From: DASSUW01 sp963774155
GTDB taxonomy: Bacteria > Actinomycetota > Thermoleophilia > Solirubrobacterales > Solirubrobacteraceae
DNA: 64,000 bases
Reading direction: 5' to 3'
Assembly: GCA_963774155.1 (NCBI GenBank)
Contig: CAVZDW010000012.1
Span: 558,001 to 622,000 of the forward strand
The position numbers and the translations under genes were made by a program. The notes beneath the pieces are model-generated. The model saw nothing but the letters and a program-made list of their open reading frames with translations. It did no database searches and had not been told where the DNA came from. Shown here in pieces: positions 23,404 through 32,099 of this stretch (position 1 is the first letter of the stretch; every line of letters starts with the position of its first letter).

Positions 23404-24219
23404 TTAGGGGAGCAGCGGGCCGCGGAACGGCTCGGTGCCGTTCGCGAGCGTCACGTCCGGCCCGCCGTGCGACTCCATGTAGGCGATCATGCGCGACAGG
23501 TCGCTGACGCCGTTGGCCCCCGCCAGCGGAGCGATCTGCAGCGTGCTGAGCACGCCGAACGCCGCGCCCGTGCCCGAGATGAACGCGCTGCCCGAGTCAC
23601 CGGGGATGCCGGGGGAGACGGTGTAGACCGAGTGGGTCCAGCCGTTGCCCTCGGCGCCGAGGCTGAGGCCCTCCTTGGGCGACAGCTGCGTGATGCCGAG
23701 GCGCAGCGACGAGTTGCCGTAGGAGAGGACCTTGTCGCCCTGGGCGGTCGTGTCCGTCGTGCCGACCGGGCCGCCCCAGAACGGGATGCTCGGGTTGACC
23801 TTGCCGTAGTCGGCCGCGTTGAGCCTGATCAGCGCGATGTCGTTGTACGCGCAGGCGTCGGGATTCGTCTCGCCCGCGGCCTGCATCGCCACCCACGAGG
23901 AGTAGACGATCGTGCCGGGCGAGGAGGCGCCGTCGACGTTGACCGGCGTGCCGTGCGGGAGCGAGCCGGCCTCGCAGCCGTTCGTCGCGGTGTTGCCGTC
24001 GGTGCCCGAGCAGTGCGCGGCCTGGCCGATGTACACGTTGTCGGAGGCGTCGTAGAACACGAAGTTCGCCGTGCACTGGCCGCCGTTGGTGTCCGTCTGG
24101 ACGCCCGGATGGACCGGAGCCGTCGCGGCCGGCGCCCAGGCCGGTTCGGCTGACGCCGGACCGGCGACAGCAAGGGCCGTACCGGCGGCTACGACACACG
24201 CAGCGATGAGCTTGCGCAT
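23404..24219 (-). CDS. Secreted trypsin-like (S1) serine protease
   Basis: This is a 271-residue secreted protein with a signal peptide (MRKLIAACVVAAGTALAVAG...ASA, cleaved near residue 24). The catalytic triad is visible as H69 in GQAAHC, D127 in YNDIALIRL and S209 in GIPGDSGSAF. Cys49/Cys70 and Cys82/Cys123 could form disulfides. No propeptide or C-terminal anchor is evident. The 98-base gap to the divergent aminotransferase holds the promoters. Confidence 0.87.
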   Translation of the reverse strand: MRKLIAACVVAAGTALAVAGPASAEPAWAPAATAPVHPGVQTDTNGGQCTANFVFYDASDNVYIGQAAHCSGTDGNTATNGCEAGSLPHGTPVNVDGASSPGTIVYSSWVAMQAAGETNPDACAYNDIALIRLNAADYGKVNPSIPFWGGPVGTTDTTAQGDKVLSYGNSSLRLGITQLSPKEGLSLGAEGNGWTHSVYTVSPGIPGDSGSAFISGTGAAFGVLSTLQIAPLAGANGVSDLSRMIAYMESHGGPDVTLANGTEPFRGPLLP

Positions 24220-24317
24220 AGAGGGGACCTCCCGCAGAGAGTCGAAAATAGGGCCGTCTGACGGCTAGAACGCAAGCCCGCCCCCGAACTTGCGCTTACT
24301 AGGGTGTACCGCCGCCC

Positions 24318-25409
24318 ATGTCAGTACCCCTTTTCGACACCCGTACGCCCATCGCACCGCTTCGCGGTGCCATTGACGCGGCGTTGGCCGACGTCATCGA
24401 CGGCAGCCGCTTCATCCTCGGCCCCGAGGTCGCGGCGTTCGAGTCCGAGTTCGCGTCCTACCTCGGCACCGGACAGGCCGTCGGGGTCGCCAACGGCACC
24501 GACGCGATCACGCTCGCGCTGCGGGCCATGGGTGTCGGCCCGGGCGACGAGGTGGTCGTCCCGTCCTTCACGTTCTACGCCTCGGCGGAGGCGATCCCGC
24601 TCACCGGCGCGCGGCCCGTGTTCTGCGACGTCGACCCGGCCACCTTCTGCGTGACGCCCGAGACCGTCAAGGCCGCGCTCACCCCGCGCACCAAGGCCGT
24701 GATCGTCGTGCACCTCTTCGGCAACGTCGCGCCGGTGGCCGAGATCGAGGCGCTCGGCGTGCCGGTCCTCGAGGACGCCGCGCAGGCCGTCGGCTCGCGC
24801 AGCGAGGCCGGCATGGCCGGCTCGCTCGGCACCGTGGCGACCTTCTCGTTCTTCCCCTCCAAGAACCTCGGCGCCTTCGGCGACGGCGGCGCCGTGGTCA
24901 CGAGCGACGACGCGCTCGCCGAGCGCGTGCGGATGCTGCGCTTCCACGGCTCGCGCGACAAGCAGACGTTCGAGCTCATCGGGCACAACTCGCGGCTCGA
25001 CGAGATGCAGGCCGCGATCCTGCGCGTCCAGCTGCCGCACCTCGACGGCTGGGCCGACGGCCGGCGCGCCGCCGGCGCGCACTACGAGGCGGCCGGCCTC
25101 GGCGAGCTGGTCGACCTCCCGCAGGCGCTCGGCGAGCCGGCCTGGCACCTCTACGTGGTCCGCCACCGCGAGGCCGACGCGCTTGCCGCCGCGCTCGGGC
25201 GGTCCGGCATCGGCCACAAGATCTACTACCGCGTGCCCACGCACGCGCAGCCCGCCATGCGCGAGTACCCGCCCGCGGTGGAGCTGCCCGGCACCGACGA
25301 GGCCGCCCGCACGCACATCGCCATCCCGATGAGTCCCGTGCTCGACGCCGACCAGGCGGCCGAGGTCGTGGCCGCCGTCCGCGATGCGGGTCTGGATCGA
25401 CCTCACTAA
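24318..25409 (+). CDS. DegT/DnrJ/EryC1/StrS sugar aminotransferase
   Basis: This 363-residue PLP enzyme would aminate a keto sugar nucleotide. It shows the NGTDAITLALRAMGV phosphate-binding region near 55-70, VLEDAAQAVGSR near 152 and the PLP lysine in FFPSKNLGAFGDGG near 185. Its C-terminal half ends the usual way (IPMSPVLDADQ). A TAGGGT box (24300-24305) lies 12 bases upstream. It overlaps the DUF354 gene by 26 bases, so the two are coupled. The substrate is unknown; the WbpM-like dehydratase two genes on could supply it. Confidence 0.92.
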   Translation: MSVPLFDTRTPIAPLRGAIDAALADVIDGSRFILGPEVAAFESEFASYLGTGQAVGVANGTDAITLALRAMGVGPGDEVVVPSFTFYASAEAIPLTGARPVFCDVDPATFCVTPETVKAALTPRTKAVIVVHLFGNVAPVAEIEALGVPVLEDAAQAVGSRSEAGMAGSLGTVATFSFFPSKNLGAFGDGGAVVTSDDALAERVRMLRFHGSRDKQTFELIGHNSRLDEMQAAILRVQLPHLDGWADGRRAAGAHYEAAGLGELVDLPQALGEPAWHLYVVRHREADALAAALGRSGIGHKIYYRVPTHAQPAMREYPPAVELPGTDEAARTHIAIPMSPVLDADQAAEVVAAVRDAGLDRPH

Positions 25410-26400
25410 CTCGCCGCACGTGCTCGTCATGCGCCCGATCGTCCGGGTGCTCGAGGAGCACGGCGCCGAGGTGCTGGTCACGGCCCGCGACTTCGCGCAG
25501 ACGCTCGACCTGTGCGAGCGCCACGGCCTGCGCTGCGAGGCGATCGGCCGCCATCGCGGCGGCCGCCTCGCGGCCAAGGGGCTGGGCCTGCTCTCGCGAT
25601 CGGCGGCGCTCGCCCGCTGGGCGCGCGGGCGCAGGATCGACATCGCGCTCGGCCACGGCTCCAACGACGTCACGATCGCTTCGCGCCTGCTGCGCATCCC
25701 GAGCTCGACGGCGTTCGACTACGAGTGGGCGACCGTCCAGCACACGGTCAACTGCCGCCTCGCCCGCGCCATCGTGGTCCCGGACGCGATCCCGCTCGAC
25801 CGCCTCACCCGCTACGGCGCCACGCCGGCGAAGTACCGGCCGTACCCGGGGCTCAAGGAGGAGTACTACCTCGCCGACTTCGAGCCCGACCCGTCGGTGC
25901 TCGACGAGCTGGGCCTCGACCCCGCCCGGCCGATCGCCGTCGTCCGCACGCCGCCGGCCGTCTCGCTCTACCACCGGTTCGAGAACCCGCTCTTCGCCCA
26001 GGTGCTCGACCGCCTGCGGGACGAGCAGACCGTCGTCCTCCCGCGCACCCCCGAGCAGCGCGCCGAGCTGGGCGGCTTCATCGTCCCCGAGCAGGCGATC
26101 GACGCGCAGTCGCTGGTGGCCTACGCCGACCTCGTGATCTCCGCCGGCGGCACGATGAACCGCGAGGCGGTGGCGCTCGGCACGCCGGTGTGGACGACGT
26201 TCGAGGGCCGCATGGGGGCCGTCGACGAGGCACTGATCGCCGACGGTCGCCTGCGCCGTCTGGAGCGCGCGGAGGACCTCGAGCTGGTCAAGCGGACCGG
26301 CACCGGCGAGGAGCGGACGCGGCGCGATCCCGCTCTGCTGGCGGATCTGCTGCTGTCCCCGATCGGCGGGCTGAAGGCCGTTGGCCGCGCGCGCCAATAG
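25384..26400 (+). CDS. DUF354 protein, GT-B/epimerase-like
   Basis: This 338-residue protein matches the DUF354 layout: MRVWIDLTNSPHVLVMRPIV at the start, GHGSNDVTIASRLLRIP near 97, a YPGLKEEYYLADFEPDP hinge near 157 and SAGGTMNREAVALGTPVWT near 255. The fold resembles UDP-GlcNAc 2-epimerases and GT-B enzymes, and the gene often lies in surface polysaccharide loci. The biochemical role is not established. It sits between an aminotransferase and a dehydratase, overlapping the former. Confidence 0.85.
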   Translation: MRVWIDLTNSPHVLVMRPIVRVLEEHGAEVLVTARDFAQTLDLCERHGLRCEAIGRHRGGRLAAKGLGLLSRSAALARWARGRRIDIALGHGSNDVTIASRLLRIPSSTAFDYEWATVQHTVNCRLARAIVVPDAIPLDRLTRYGATPAKYRPYPGLKEEYYLADFEPDPSVLDELGLDPARPIAVVRTPPAVSLYHRFENPLFAQVLDRLRDEQTVVLPRTPEQRAELGGFIVPEQAIDAQSLVAYADLVISAGGTMNREAVALGTPVWTTFEGRMGAVDEALIADGRLRRLERAEDLELVKRTGTGEERTRRDPALLADLLLSPIGGLKAVGRARQ

Positions 26401-26403
26401 AAT
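26398..26403 (+). promoter_or_regulatory. -10 element of the WbpM-like gene
   Basis: TAGAAT lies 7 bases before ATG 26411, and its first three bases are the stop codon of the DUF354 gene. This fits a leaderless transcript. Confidence 0.5.
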
Positions 26404-26410
26404 TGCGCCG

Positions 26411-28387
26411 ATGCGCCGCCGGATCCGCTCCGCGGCCCTTCCCGTCCACCGCCACGCCCTTCCGCAGGCCGCGTTGGATGCGGGGCTGGCCGCGCTGGCT
26501 TATTTCCTCGCCTACTGGCTGCGGTTCGACGGCGGCGTTCCGCCTCGCTACGAGGAGCTTTTCCAGAGCACGATCGTCTTCGCCGTCTGCTCGGCGCTGG
26601 TGATCTTCGCGCTCTTCGGGCTCTACCGGCACTGGATGCGGTACTCGTCCCAGCGCGAGTACCTGAGCATCGCCCAGGCCTCGGCGGGCGCCGTGATCGC
26701 GCTCGTCGGCTACGTGGTCGTCTTCCAGCCGCTGCAGACGCTGACGCCCGACGGCTACGCGGTCGTCACGGTCCCCACCGGCGTGCTCGTGTTCTACGGG
26801 CTGCTCCTGCTCGTCTTCGCCGGCGCCGTCCGCTACGTGACCCACCTCGTGTACGAGCGCCCGCTGCGCGGCTACCGCGCCCGGCGCGACGCGCGCTCGG
26901 TGCTGATCGTCGGCGCGGGCGACGGCGGCCGCCTGCTCCTGCGCGAGATCCTCCGCAACCCGGACCTCGGCTTCCGCCCGGTCGGCTTCGTCGACGACGA
27001 CGAGCGCAAGCAGGGGGTCCGCGTCGACCGCGGACTTGCCGTCCTCGGCACCACGTTCGACCTCCCGCACGTGCTCGACGACGTCGAGCCCGACGAGGTT
27101 CTCATCGCCATCCCCTCCGCCCCGGGCACGCTGCGCGCCCGCGTGGTCAGCGCCTGTCGCGCCCGCGGTGTGCCGGTGCGCACGATGCCGACCGTCTTCG
27201 AGCTGCTGCAGAACGGCTCGCAGCTCGTCCGCCAGGTGCGCGAGGTGCGCGTGGAGGACGTCCTCGGCCGCGAGCCGGTGCGGATGGAGACCGAGCTGAC
27301 CGGGGGCTACCTGACCGGGCGGTGCGTGCTGGTCACCGGCGCGGGCGGCTCCATCGGCGCCGAGCTGTGCCGGCAGATCTCGCGCGTCGGCCCGAGCCGG
27401 CTCGTCTTGCTCGACCACGCCGAGGACAACCTGTTCGAGATCGAGCGCGAGCTGACCGACGACCGGCACGCGCGCAACACCGTCGCCGTGCTCGCCGACT
27501 GCAAGGAAGAGGAGCGCATGCGGGAGGTGTTCGCCGAGTACCGCCCGACGGTCGTCTTCCATGCGGCAGCCTTCAAGCACGTCGGCCTCATGGAGACCAA
27601 CCCGGTGGAGGCCGTCCGCAACAACGCGCTGGCCACGCGCGTGATGGCGCGGGTGGCGGGCGACGCCGGCACCAAGATCTTCGTGCTCGTCTCCACCGAC
27701 AAGGCGGTCGCGCCGGCCACGGTCATGGGCGCGTCGAAGGCGCTGGCCGAGTGGGCCGTCGAGGCCGCCGACCAGCGCTACCCGGAGACCGCGTTCACCG
27801 CCGTGCGGTTCGGCAACGTGCTCGGCTCCTCCGGCTCGGTGGTGCCGATCTTCCGCCGGCAGATCGCCACGGGCGGGCCGGTCACGGTCACCGATCCCGA
27901 GATGACGCGGTTCTTCATGACCATCCCGGAGGCCGTGCAGCTCGTGATCCGCTCCGGCTCGCTGGCGGCCGGTGGCGAGGTCTTCGTGCTCGAGATGGGC
28001 GACGCCGTGAAGATCATCGACCTCGCACGGGACATGATCCGCTTCTCCAAGCTCGAGCCGGACAAGGACATCGCGATCGAGATCGTGGGGCCGCGTCCGG
28101 GCGAGAAGCTGCACGAGGAGCTCTTCAACCCGTACGAGCGCCCGGAGAGCACCCCGGCGGGCAAGATCCTGCGCGCCGCGCGGCCGCCGATCGACCCGGT
28201 CTGGGTCGAGGAGACGTTCGCCGACATCGGGCTGCTCGTCCTCGAAGGTGACGCCGCGACGCTCGCCGCGAAGGTCGCCCGGCTGGGCGCCGATCGGGCC
28301 GCGGTGGCGGTCGCGACGGCGGCCGAGGAGCCCGGAGAGGACCCGTCCGAGACGGCCGAACCCGCTGGCGGCCGGTTGGCGTCCTAG
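26411..28387 (+). CDS. WbpM/CapD-like membrane nucleotide-sugar 4,6-dehydratase
   Basis: This 658-residue protein has four N-terminal membrane helices (about residues 20-150), a first Rossmann domain (VLIVGAGDGGRLLLREIL near 163) and a catalytic extended SDR domain. The latter has TGAGGSIGAE (309-318) and STDKAVAP...VMGASK, where Met439 replaces the usual Tyr with K443 retained, as in WbpM-type enzymes. It would make UDP-4-keto-6-deoxy-GlcNAc for a capsule or glycoprotein. It is separate from the soluble PseB at 8195. ATG 26411 is chosen from the TAGAAT box. Confidence 0.93.
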   Translation: MRRRIRSAALPVHRHALPQAALDAGLAALAYFLAYWLRFDGGVPPRYEELFQSTIVFAVCSALVIFALFGLYRHWMRYSSQREYLSIAQASAGAVIALVGYVVVFQPLQTLTPDGYAVVTVPTGVLVFYGLLLLVFAGAVRYVTHLVYERPLRGYRARRDARSVLIVGAGDGGRLLLREILRNPDLGFRPVGFVDDDERKQGVRVDRGLAVLGTTFDLPHVLDDVEPDEVLIAIPSAPGTLRARVVSACRARGVPVRTMPTVFELLQNGSQLVRQVREVRVEDVLGREPVRMETELTGGYLTGRCVLVTGAGGSIGAELCRQISRVGPSRLVLLDHAEDNLFEIERELTDDRHARNTVAVLADCKEEERMREVFAEYRPTVVFHAAAFKHVGLMETNPVEAVRNNALATRVMARVAGDAGTKIFVLVSTDKAVAPATVMGASKALAEWAVEAADQRYPETAFTAVRFGNVLGSSGSVVPIFRRQIATGGPVTVTDPEMTRFFMTIPEAVQLVIRSGSLAAGGEVFVLEMGDAVKIIDLARDMIRFSKLEPDKDIAIEIVGPRPGEKLHEELFNPYERPESTPAGKILRAARPPIDPVWVEETFADIGLLVLEGDAATLAAKVARLGADRAAVAVATAAEEPGEDPSETAEPAGGRLAS

Positions 28388-28405
28388 AATCGTCCGCTTC
28401 CCCTG

Positions 28406-29668
28406 ATGGTGCTGATCCTCGCGTTCTCGCTCCAGGATCAGGTCGAGAAGTACGGCGCGTACGTGGGACTCGCGGCGTTCATCGGCCTGGCCGTGCTGTC
28501 CCTGCTCTACTTCGCCCAGGCGCGCGAGCTCAAGCGCCTGCGCGATTGGGCGGGCCGCGCGCCCGAGCGCGCCGCCGAGATCGAGGCCCGCGTGGTGGCC
28601 CAGGCCGAGGCGGCGCTGGGCGATCCGGAGCCGGTCGTGGACGAGCGCACCGGCACCGTCGGCCCCGCCGTGCCGATCCCGCAGCCGGTGGCCCTCGAGG
28701 GGGCCGAGAACGGCCGCAAGCCCGGGGTTCCCGCTCCGGTCCCCATGGGCCCGCGGCCGGCCGTCGCGATGGCGGCCGTGGCGGCTGCGACCGCGGCCGC
28801 GCCGGCCACCGTCGTGGCCGAGCCGGAGGAGGCCGAGGCCGAGGTCGCCGATACGCCCGCCGAGGACACGGAGGTGCCGGTCGCCGCCACCGAGGCGCCG
28901 CCCGAGGTGCCCGCGGCGCCCGAGGTGCCTGCCGCGCCCGAGGTGCCCGCGGCGCCGCCCGAGGTGCCCGCCGCGCCCGAGCCCGAGCCCGCGCGCTCCG
29001 GCAACGGCGTGCCGGCGCCGCCGCCGGCCGAGATCCCGCGCGCGACCCCGCGTCCGCAGCCGAAGCCGCGTCCCGTCCCGGCCGCGCCGCTGCGCGCCGC
29101 CCAGGCCACGCGCTCGCCCAAGGCGCCGCCGCGCCGTACCGCGCGCCCGAAGCGCGACGACGGCTCCCGGGCGGGGCTCTACACCGCGGCCGGGATCGTC
29201 GTCCTGGTCATCGCGGTCTTCATCCCCGTCTACTTCACGGTCCTCTCCGGCGACGACAGCCCGCCGCCCCCCGACAACTCGATCGCCGATCCGGGCGGCA
29301 CGCCCACCGGCTCGTCGACCGGCGGCGGCACGGCGGCCGCCGAGGCACGGCCGGAGAAGGTCGTCGTCGTGCTCAACGGCACGCCGATCGACGGCCTCGC
29401 CTCGGGCCAGCGCGACGCCCTCATCACCGCGGGCTACGTCGACGGCAACATCCGGATCGACAACGGCGACGATCAGCAGCGGCAGGACTCCGTCGTGCTC
29501 TACGCCGAGGACGAGCGTGCCCAGGCGCGCGATGTCGCGCGAGTGCTCGACGTCTCGCGCACCGAGGCGATCGATACCGAGACGCAGGCGCTGGCCGACA
29601 GCTCGGACGAGAGCGGCTCGCGGCCCGCCGACGTCGTGGTCTTGCTCGGCGCCGACAAGTCTCCGTAG
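28406..29668 (+). CDS. Bitopic protein with proline-rich linker and LytR C-terminal domain
   Basis: This 420-residue protein has a short N-terminal membrane helix (residues 18-38), a long Ala/Pro/Glu linker with tandem EVPAAP repeats (about 168-195), a second membrane helix (about 255-275) and a C-terminal LytR_C domain. That domain is recognised by VVVLNGTPIDGLASGQRDAL near 325 and the VVLYAEDERAQARDVARVL segment. LytR_C domains occur in wall-associated actinobacterial proteins, often near LCP ligases. A TAGAAT box at 28385-28390 lies upstream. The repeats are likely to vary in number between strains. Confidence 0.78.
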   Translation: MVLILAFSLQDQVEKYGAYVGLAAFIGLAVLSLLYFAQARELKRLRDWAGRAPERAAEIEARVVAQAEAALGDPEPVVDERTGTVGPAVPIPQPVALEGAENGRKPGVPAPVPMGPRPAVAMAAVAAATAAAPATVVAEPEEAEAEVADTPAEDTEVPVAATEAPPEVPAAPEVPAAPEVPAAPPEVPAAPEPEPARSGNGVPAPPPAEIPRATPRPQPKPRPVPAAPLRAAQATRSPKAPPRRTARPKRDDGSRAGLYTAAGIVVLVIAVFIPVYFTVLSGDDSPPPPDNSIADPGGTPTGSSTGGGTAAAEARPEKVVVVLNGTPIDGLASGQRDALITAGYVDGNIRIDNGDDQQRQDSVVLYAEDERAQARDVARVLDVSRTEAIDTETQALADSSDESGSRPADVVVLLGADKSP

Positions 29669-31528
29669 GTGACGCTCCTCGCGCGCGCCGTGTTCGTGCT
29701 GCTGGTCGGCGCGACGTTCGCGGCGTTCTTCGCCGCCCAGCGCGTGAAGGGCGAGCCCGCGGTGGCGCAGGTCGTCGGGCTCCTGCGCGTGTTCTCGCCG
29801 AACGACGACGGGCGGCGTGAGGTCAACCGCTTCCGCGTCGTGCTGCGCGAGCGGAGCGAGATCTCCGTCGACGTCGTCGACAGCTCGGGCAACGCGGTGC
29901 GCCGGCTCGCGGACGACGCGGCGGTCGGTCCCGACCGCCCGCTGCAGCTGGAGTGGGACGGCCGCACGGACACCGGCCGGCGCGTGGCCGACGGCCGCTA
30001 CCGCGTGCGGGTGACGCTGCGCCAGGAGGGCCGCTCGGTGATCGTCCCGCGGACCACGCTGGTCGACACCAAGGCGCCGCGCCCGCGGGTCAAGGCCATC
30101 GTGCCGGGCCCGATCGTCGGGCCCGTGGCGGGGCCGGTGGAGATCGAGGTCGGCTCGATCTCGCGCCGCCTGACCAAGCGCGGCCGCGTCTGGCGGACCG
30201 ACGACGGCGAGCCCCGCGTGGTGGCGGAGCTGCCGCCCGTGGAGGACTCCCGCACCTTGGTGTGGGACGGCCGCGTCGACGGCGGCCCTGCGCCGCCCGG
30301 CACCTATCTCGTGCAGGTCATCGCTCGCGATCGCGCGTACAACCTCGGCCGCGAGCCGCGGTCGGTGCCCCCGCGGCCCGGCGCGTCGCGCGGCGGGGCC
30401 GGGCTCACCATCCGGACCATCGCCGCCGAGCCGCCGCTGCGGCCGGTGACCAGCGGGCGCCGGGTGGAGGTCAACGTCGACGCTCGCGGCCGGCCGTACC
30501 GGTGGCGGCTGCGCCGCGTCGGCGGCCAGGAGCCGGTGCTGCGTGGCCGCGAGCCCGCCCGCGCGCCGGTCAGCTTCATCGCGCCTCGCGGCGACTCCGG
30601 CCTCTACGTCCTCGAGGTGTGGGCGGGCCGCCATCGCACGGCGGCGCCCGTGATGGTCCAGTCACGCGACCGCGCGGTCCTGCTCGTGGTGCTGCCGACG
30701 CTCACGTGGGCCGCCACCGAGCGCGTCGACCAGAACGGCGACGGCGTCCCCGACACGCTCGACGGGGGCGGGCCGGTCAACTGGCCGCGCGTCTTCGACC
30801 ACGGCCTGCCCGAGGACCTGTACACGACCGCGGCGCCGCTCCTGCGCTTCCTCGACGACTCGAACATCCGCTACGACCTGACGAGCGACCTCGACCTCGC
30901 GCTCTCGCGCAGCCCGCGCGCGACCGACCGCAAGGCCGTCCTGCTCGCCGGCTCCGAGCGCTGGATCTCGCGCTCCTACGGGCGGCGCCTGCGCCGCTAC
31001 GTGCAGGACGGCGGGCGGCTCGCGAGCTTCGGCGCCGACACCCTGCGCCGCGGCGTGACGATCCAGCGCAACGCCAATCGCACGGCCGGGCGCCTCGTGC
31101 GCCCGACGCAGCCCGCATTCCAGGACCCGTTCGGCACGCGCTTCGAGGACCTGCGGCGCACCTCGACCCCGGTCACGCTCTCGCTCATCGACGGCGATCC
31201 GGCCTACGGGCTCGTCGAGGGCTTCGACGGCGCCCTGGTCGGCTTCAGCGTGCTGGAGGAGAGCGGCGCGCCGTCAGGCGACCAGAGCACCCTGCTGGCG
31301 GCGCTCGGCGTCGAGACGGCCACCGAGGAGGAGCCGGACGTGCCCGATGCGCCTCCCGAGCCGCCGAAGCCGGTGGTCGTGGCCACGGAGCTCGGCGAGG
31401 GCCTGGTCATCCGCGTCGGGCTGCCCGAGTGGTCGAAGCGGCTCGACGACCGTCAGGTCGCGCAGATCACGCGCAACATCGTCGACCTCCTGCGCGGCAG
31501 CCCGACGAAGATCAGGACGACCCCATGA
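29669..31528 (+). CDS. Exported protein with FlgD-like Ig domains and a ThuA/dimethylformamidase-like C-terminal part
   Basis: This is a 619-residue protein with an N-terminal membrane anchor (LLARAVFVLLVGATFAAFFAA). Residues 40-120 resemble a FlgD-type Ig-like domain (FSPNDDGRREVNRFRVVL, then LEWDGRTDTGRRVADGRYRVRV), and a second such module lies near 190-220. The C-terminal half (VQSRDRAVLLVVLPTLTW, LLAGSERWISRSYGRRLRRYVQDGGRL) looks like the large-subunit domain of N,N-dimethylformamidase-like proteins. GTG 29669 follows the previous stop directly. The function is unknown; surface location is inferred. Confidence 0.72.
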   Translation: MTLLARAVFVLLVGATFAAFFAAQRVKGEPAVAQVVGLLRVFSPNDDGRREVNRFRVVLRERSEISVDVVDSSGNAVRRLADDAAVGPDRPLQLEWDGRTDTGRRVADGRYRVRVTLRQEGRSVIVPRTTLVDTKAPRPRVKAIVPGPIVGPVAGPVEIEVGSISRRLTKRGRVWRTDDGEPRVVAELPPVEDSRTLVWDGRVDGGPAPPGTYLVQVIARDRAYNLGREPRSVPPRPGASRGGAGLTIRTIAAEPPLRPVTSGRRVEVNVDARGRPYRWRLRRVGGQEPVLRGREPARAPVSFIAPRGDSGLYVLEVWAGRHRTAAPVMVQSRDRAVLLVVLPTLTWAATERVDQNGDGVPDTLDGGGPVNWPRVFDHGLPEDLYTTAAPLLRFLDDSNIRYDLTSDLDLALSRSPRATDRKAVLLAGSERWISRSYGRRLRRYVQDGGRLASFGADTLRRGVTIQRNANRTAGRLVRPTQPAFQDPFGTRFEDLRRTSTPVTLSLIDGDPAYGLVEGFDGALVGFSVLEESGAPSGDQSTLLAALGVETATEEEPDVPDAPPEPPKPVVVATELGEGLVIRVGLPEWSKRLDDRQVAQITRNIVDLLRGSPTKIRTTP

Positions 31529-32099
31529 CGTCGGAGCGCTCGGAGCCGAGGCGCCCGGTCTCGATCCCGAGCGCCTCCATCCGCTCCCACAGCGGCCGGT
31601 TGGCCTCGTAGGCCGGACCGGGGATCCGCTCGAAGCGCACCGCGGCGCGCGCGCTCGCGAGGTCGTCGAGCGTGCGCGCGCGCTCGTCCTCGGGCGGGTC
31701 CCCCGGGCCGTACCAGAGCTCGGCGTCGGGGTGGATCGCGGTCAGCGCGCGGGCCAGCGGGTACTGCAGCGGGTCGAAGAGCACGAGCATGCGCGGGAAG
31801 CCCGGCAGCCGCATGCGCCGCGCCTGGAGCACGGCGAAGGCCTCGGCGAGCCGCCGCCTGCCGTAGCCCATCCGCGGCGGGTCGAGGGCCGCCACGCCGG
31901 GCGCCCTGAGGAGGTCCTCCGCCCGCTCGCGCAGCTCGAACGTCTCCAGCGGCTCCGGCAGCAGGAGCAGGCAGAGCGGCCGCTCCTCGTCCAGCGGACT
32001 TGCCTGGCGCGCGACCTGCGCCCAGCCCATGACGCCGCCGCGCCGGCGCGGCAGGTGCTCCGCGCTGCGCCAGCCGTAGCCACCGCCGGGGTCGGTCAT
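31512..32099 (-). CDS. Conserved-looking protein of unknown function
   Basis: This 195-residue soluble protein has no recognised domain. Its middle holds RPLCLLLLPEPLETFELRERAEDLL and a MLVLFDPLQYPLARAL segment that looks like alternating strands and helices of an alpha/beta fold. ATG 32099 overlaps the end of the upstream LtrA-like gene by 4 bases, although ATG 32030 (MGWAQVARQASPL) is also possible. The 3' end overlaps the convergent gene by 17 bases. Confidence 0.65.
   Translation of the reverse strand: MTDPGGGYGWRSAEHLPRRRGGVMGWAQVARQASPLDEERPLCLLLLPEPLETFELRERAEDLLRAPGVAALDPPRMGYGRRRLAEAFAVLQARRMRLPGFPRMLVLFDPLQYPLARALTAIHPDAELWYGPGDPPEDERARTLDDLASARAAVRFERIPGPAYEANRPLWERMEALGIETGRLGSERSDVMGSS

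Noticed and set aside
26288..30634. A 1448-residue open frame on the minus strand
   Set aside because: It lies antisense to three well-supported genes, is dominated by Arg/Gly/Asp/His low-complexity sequence and arises from third-position GC bias.
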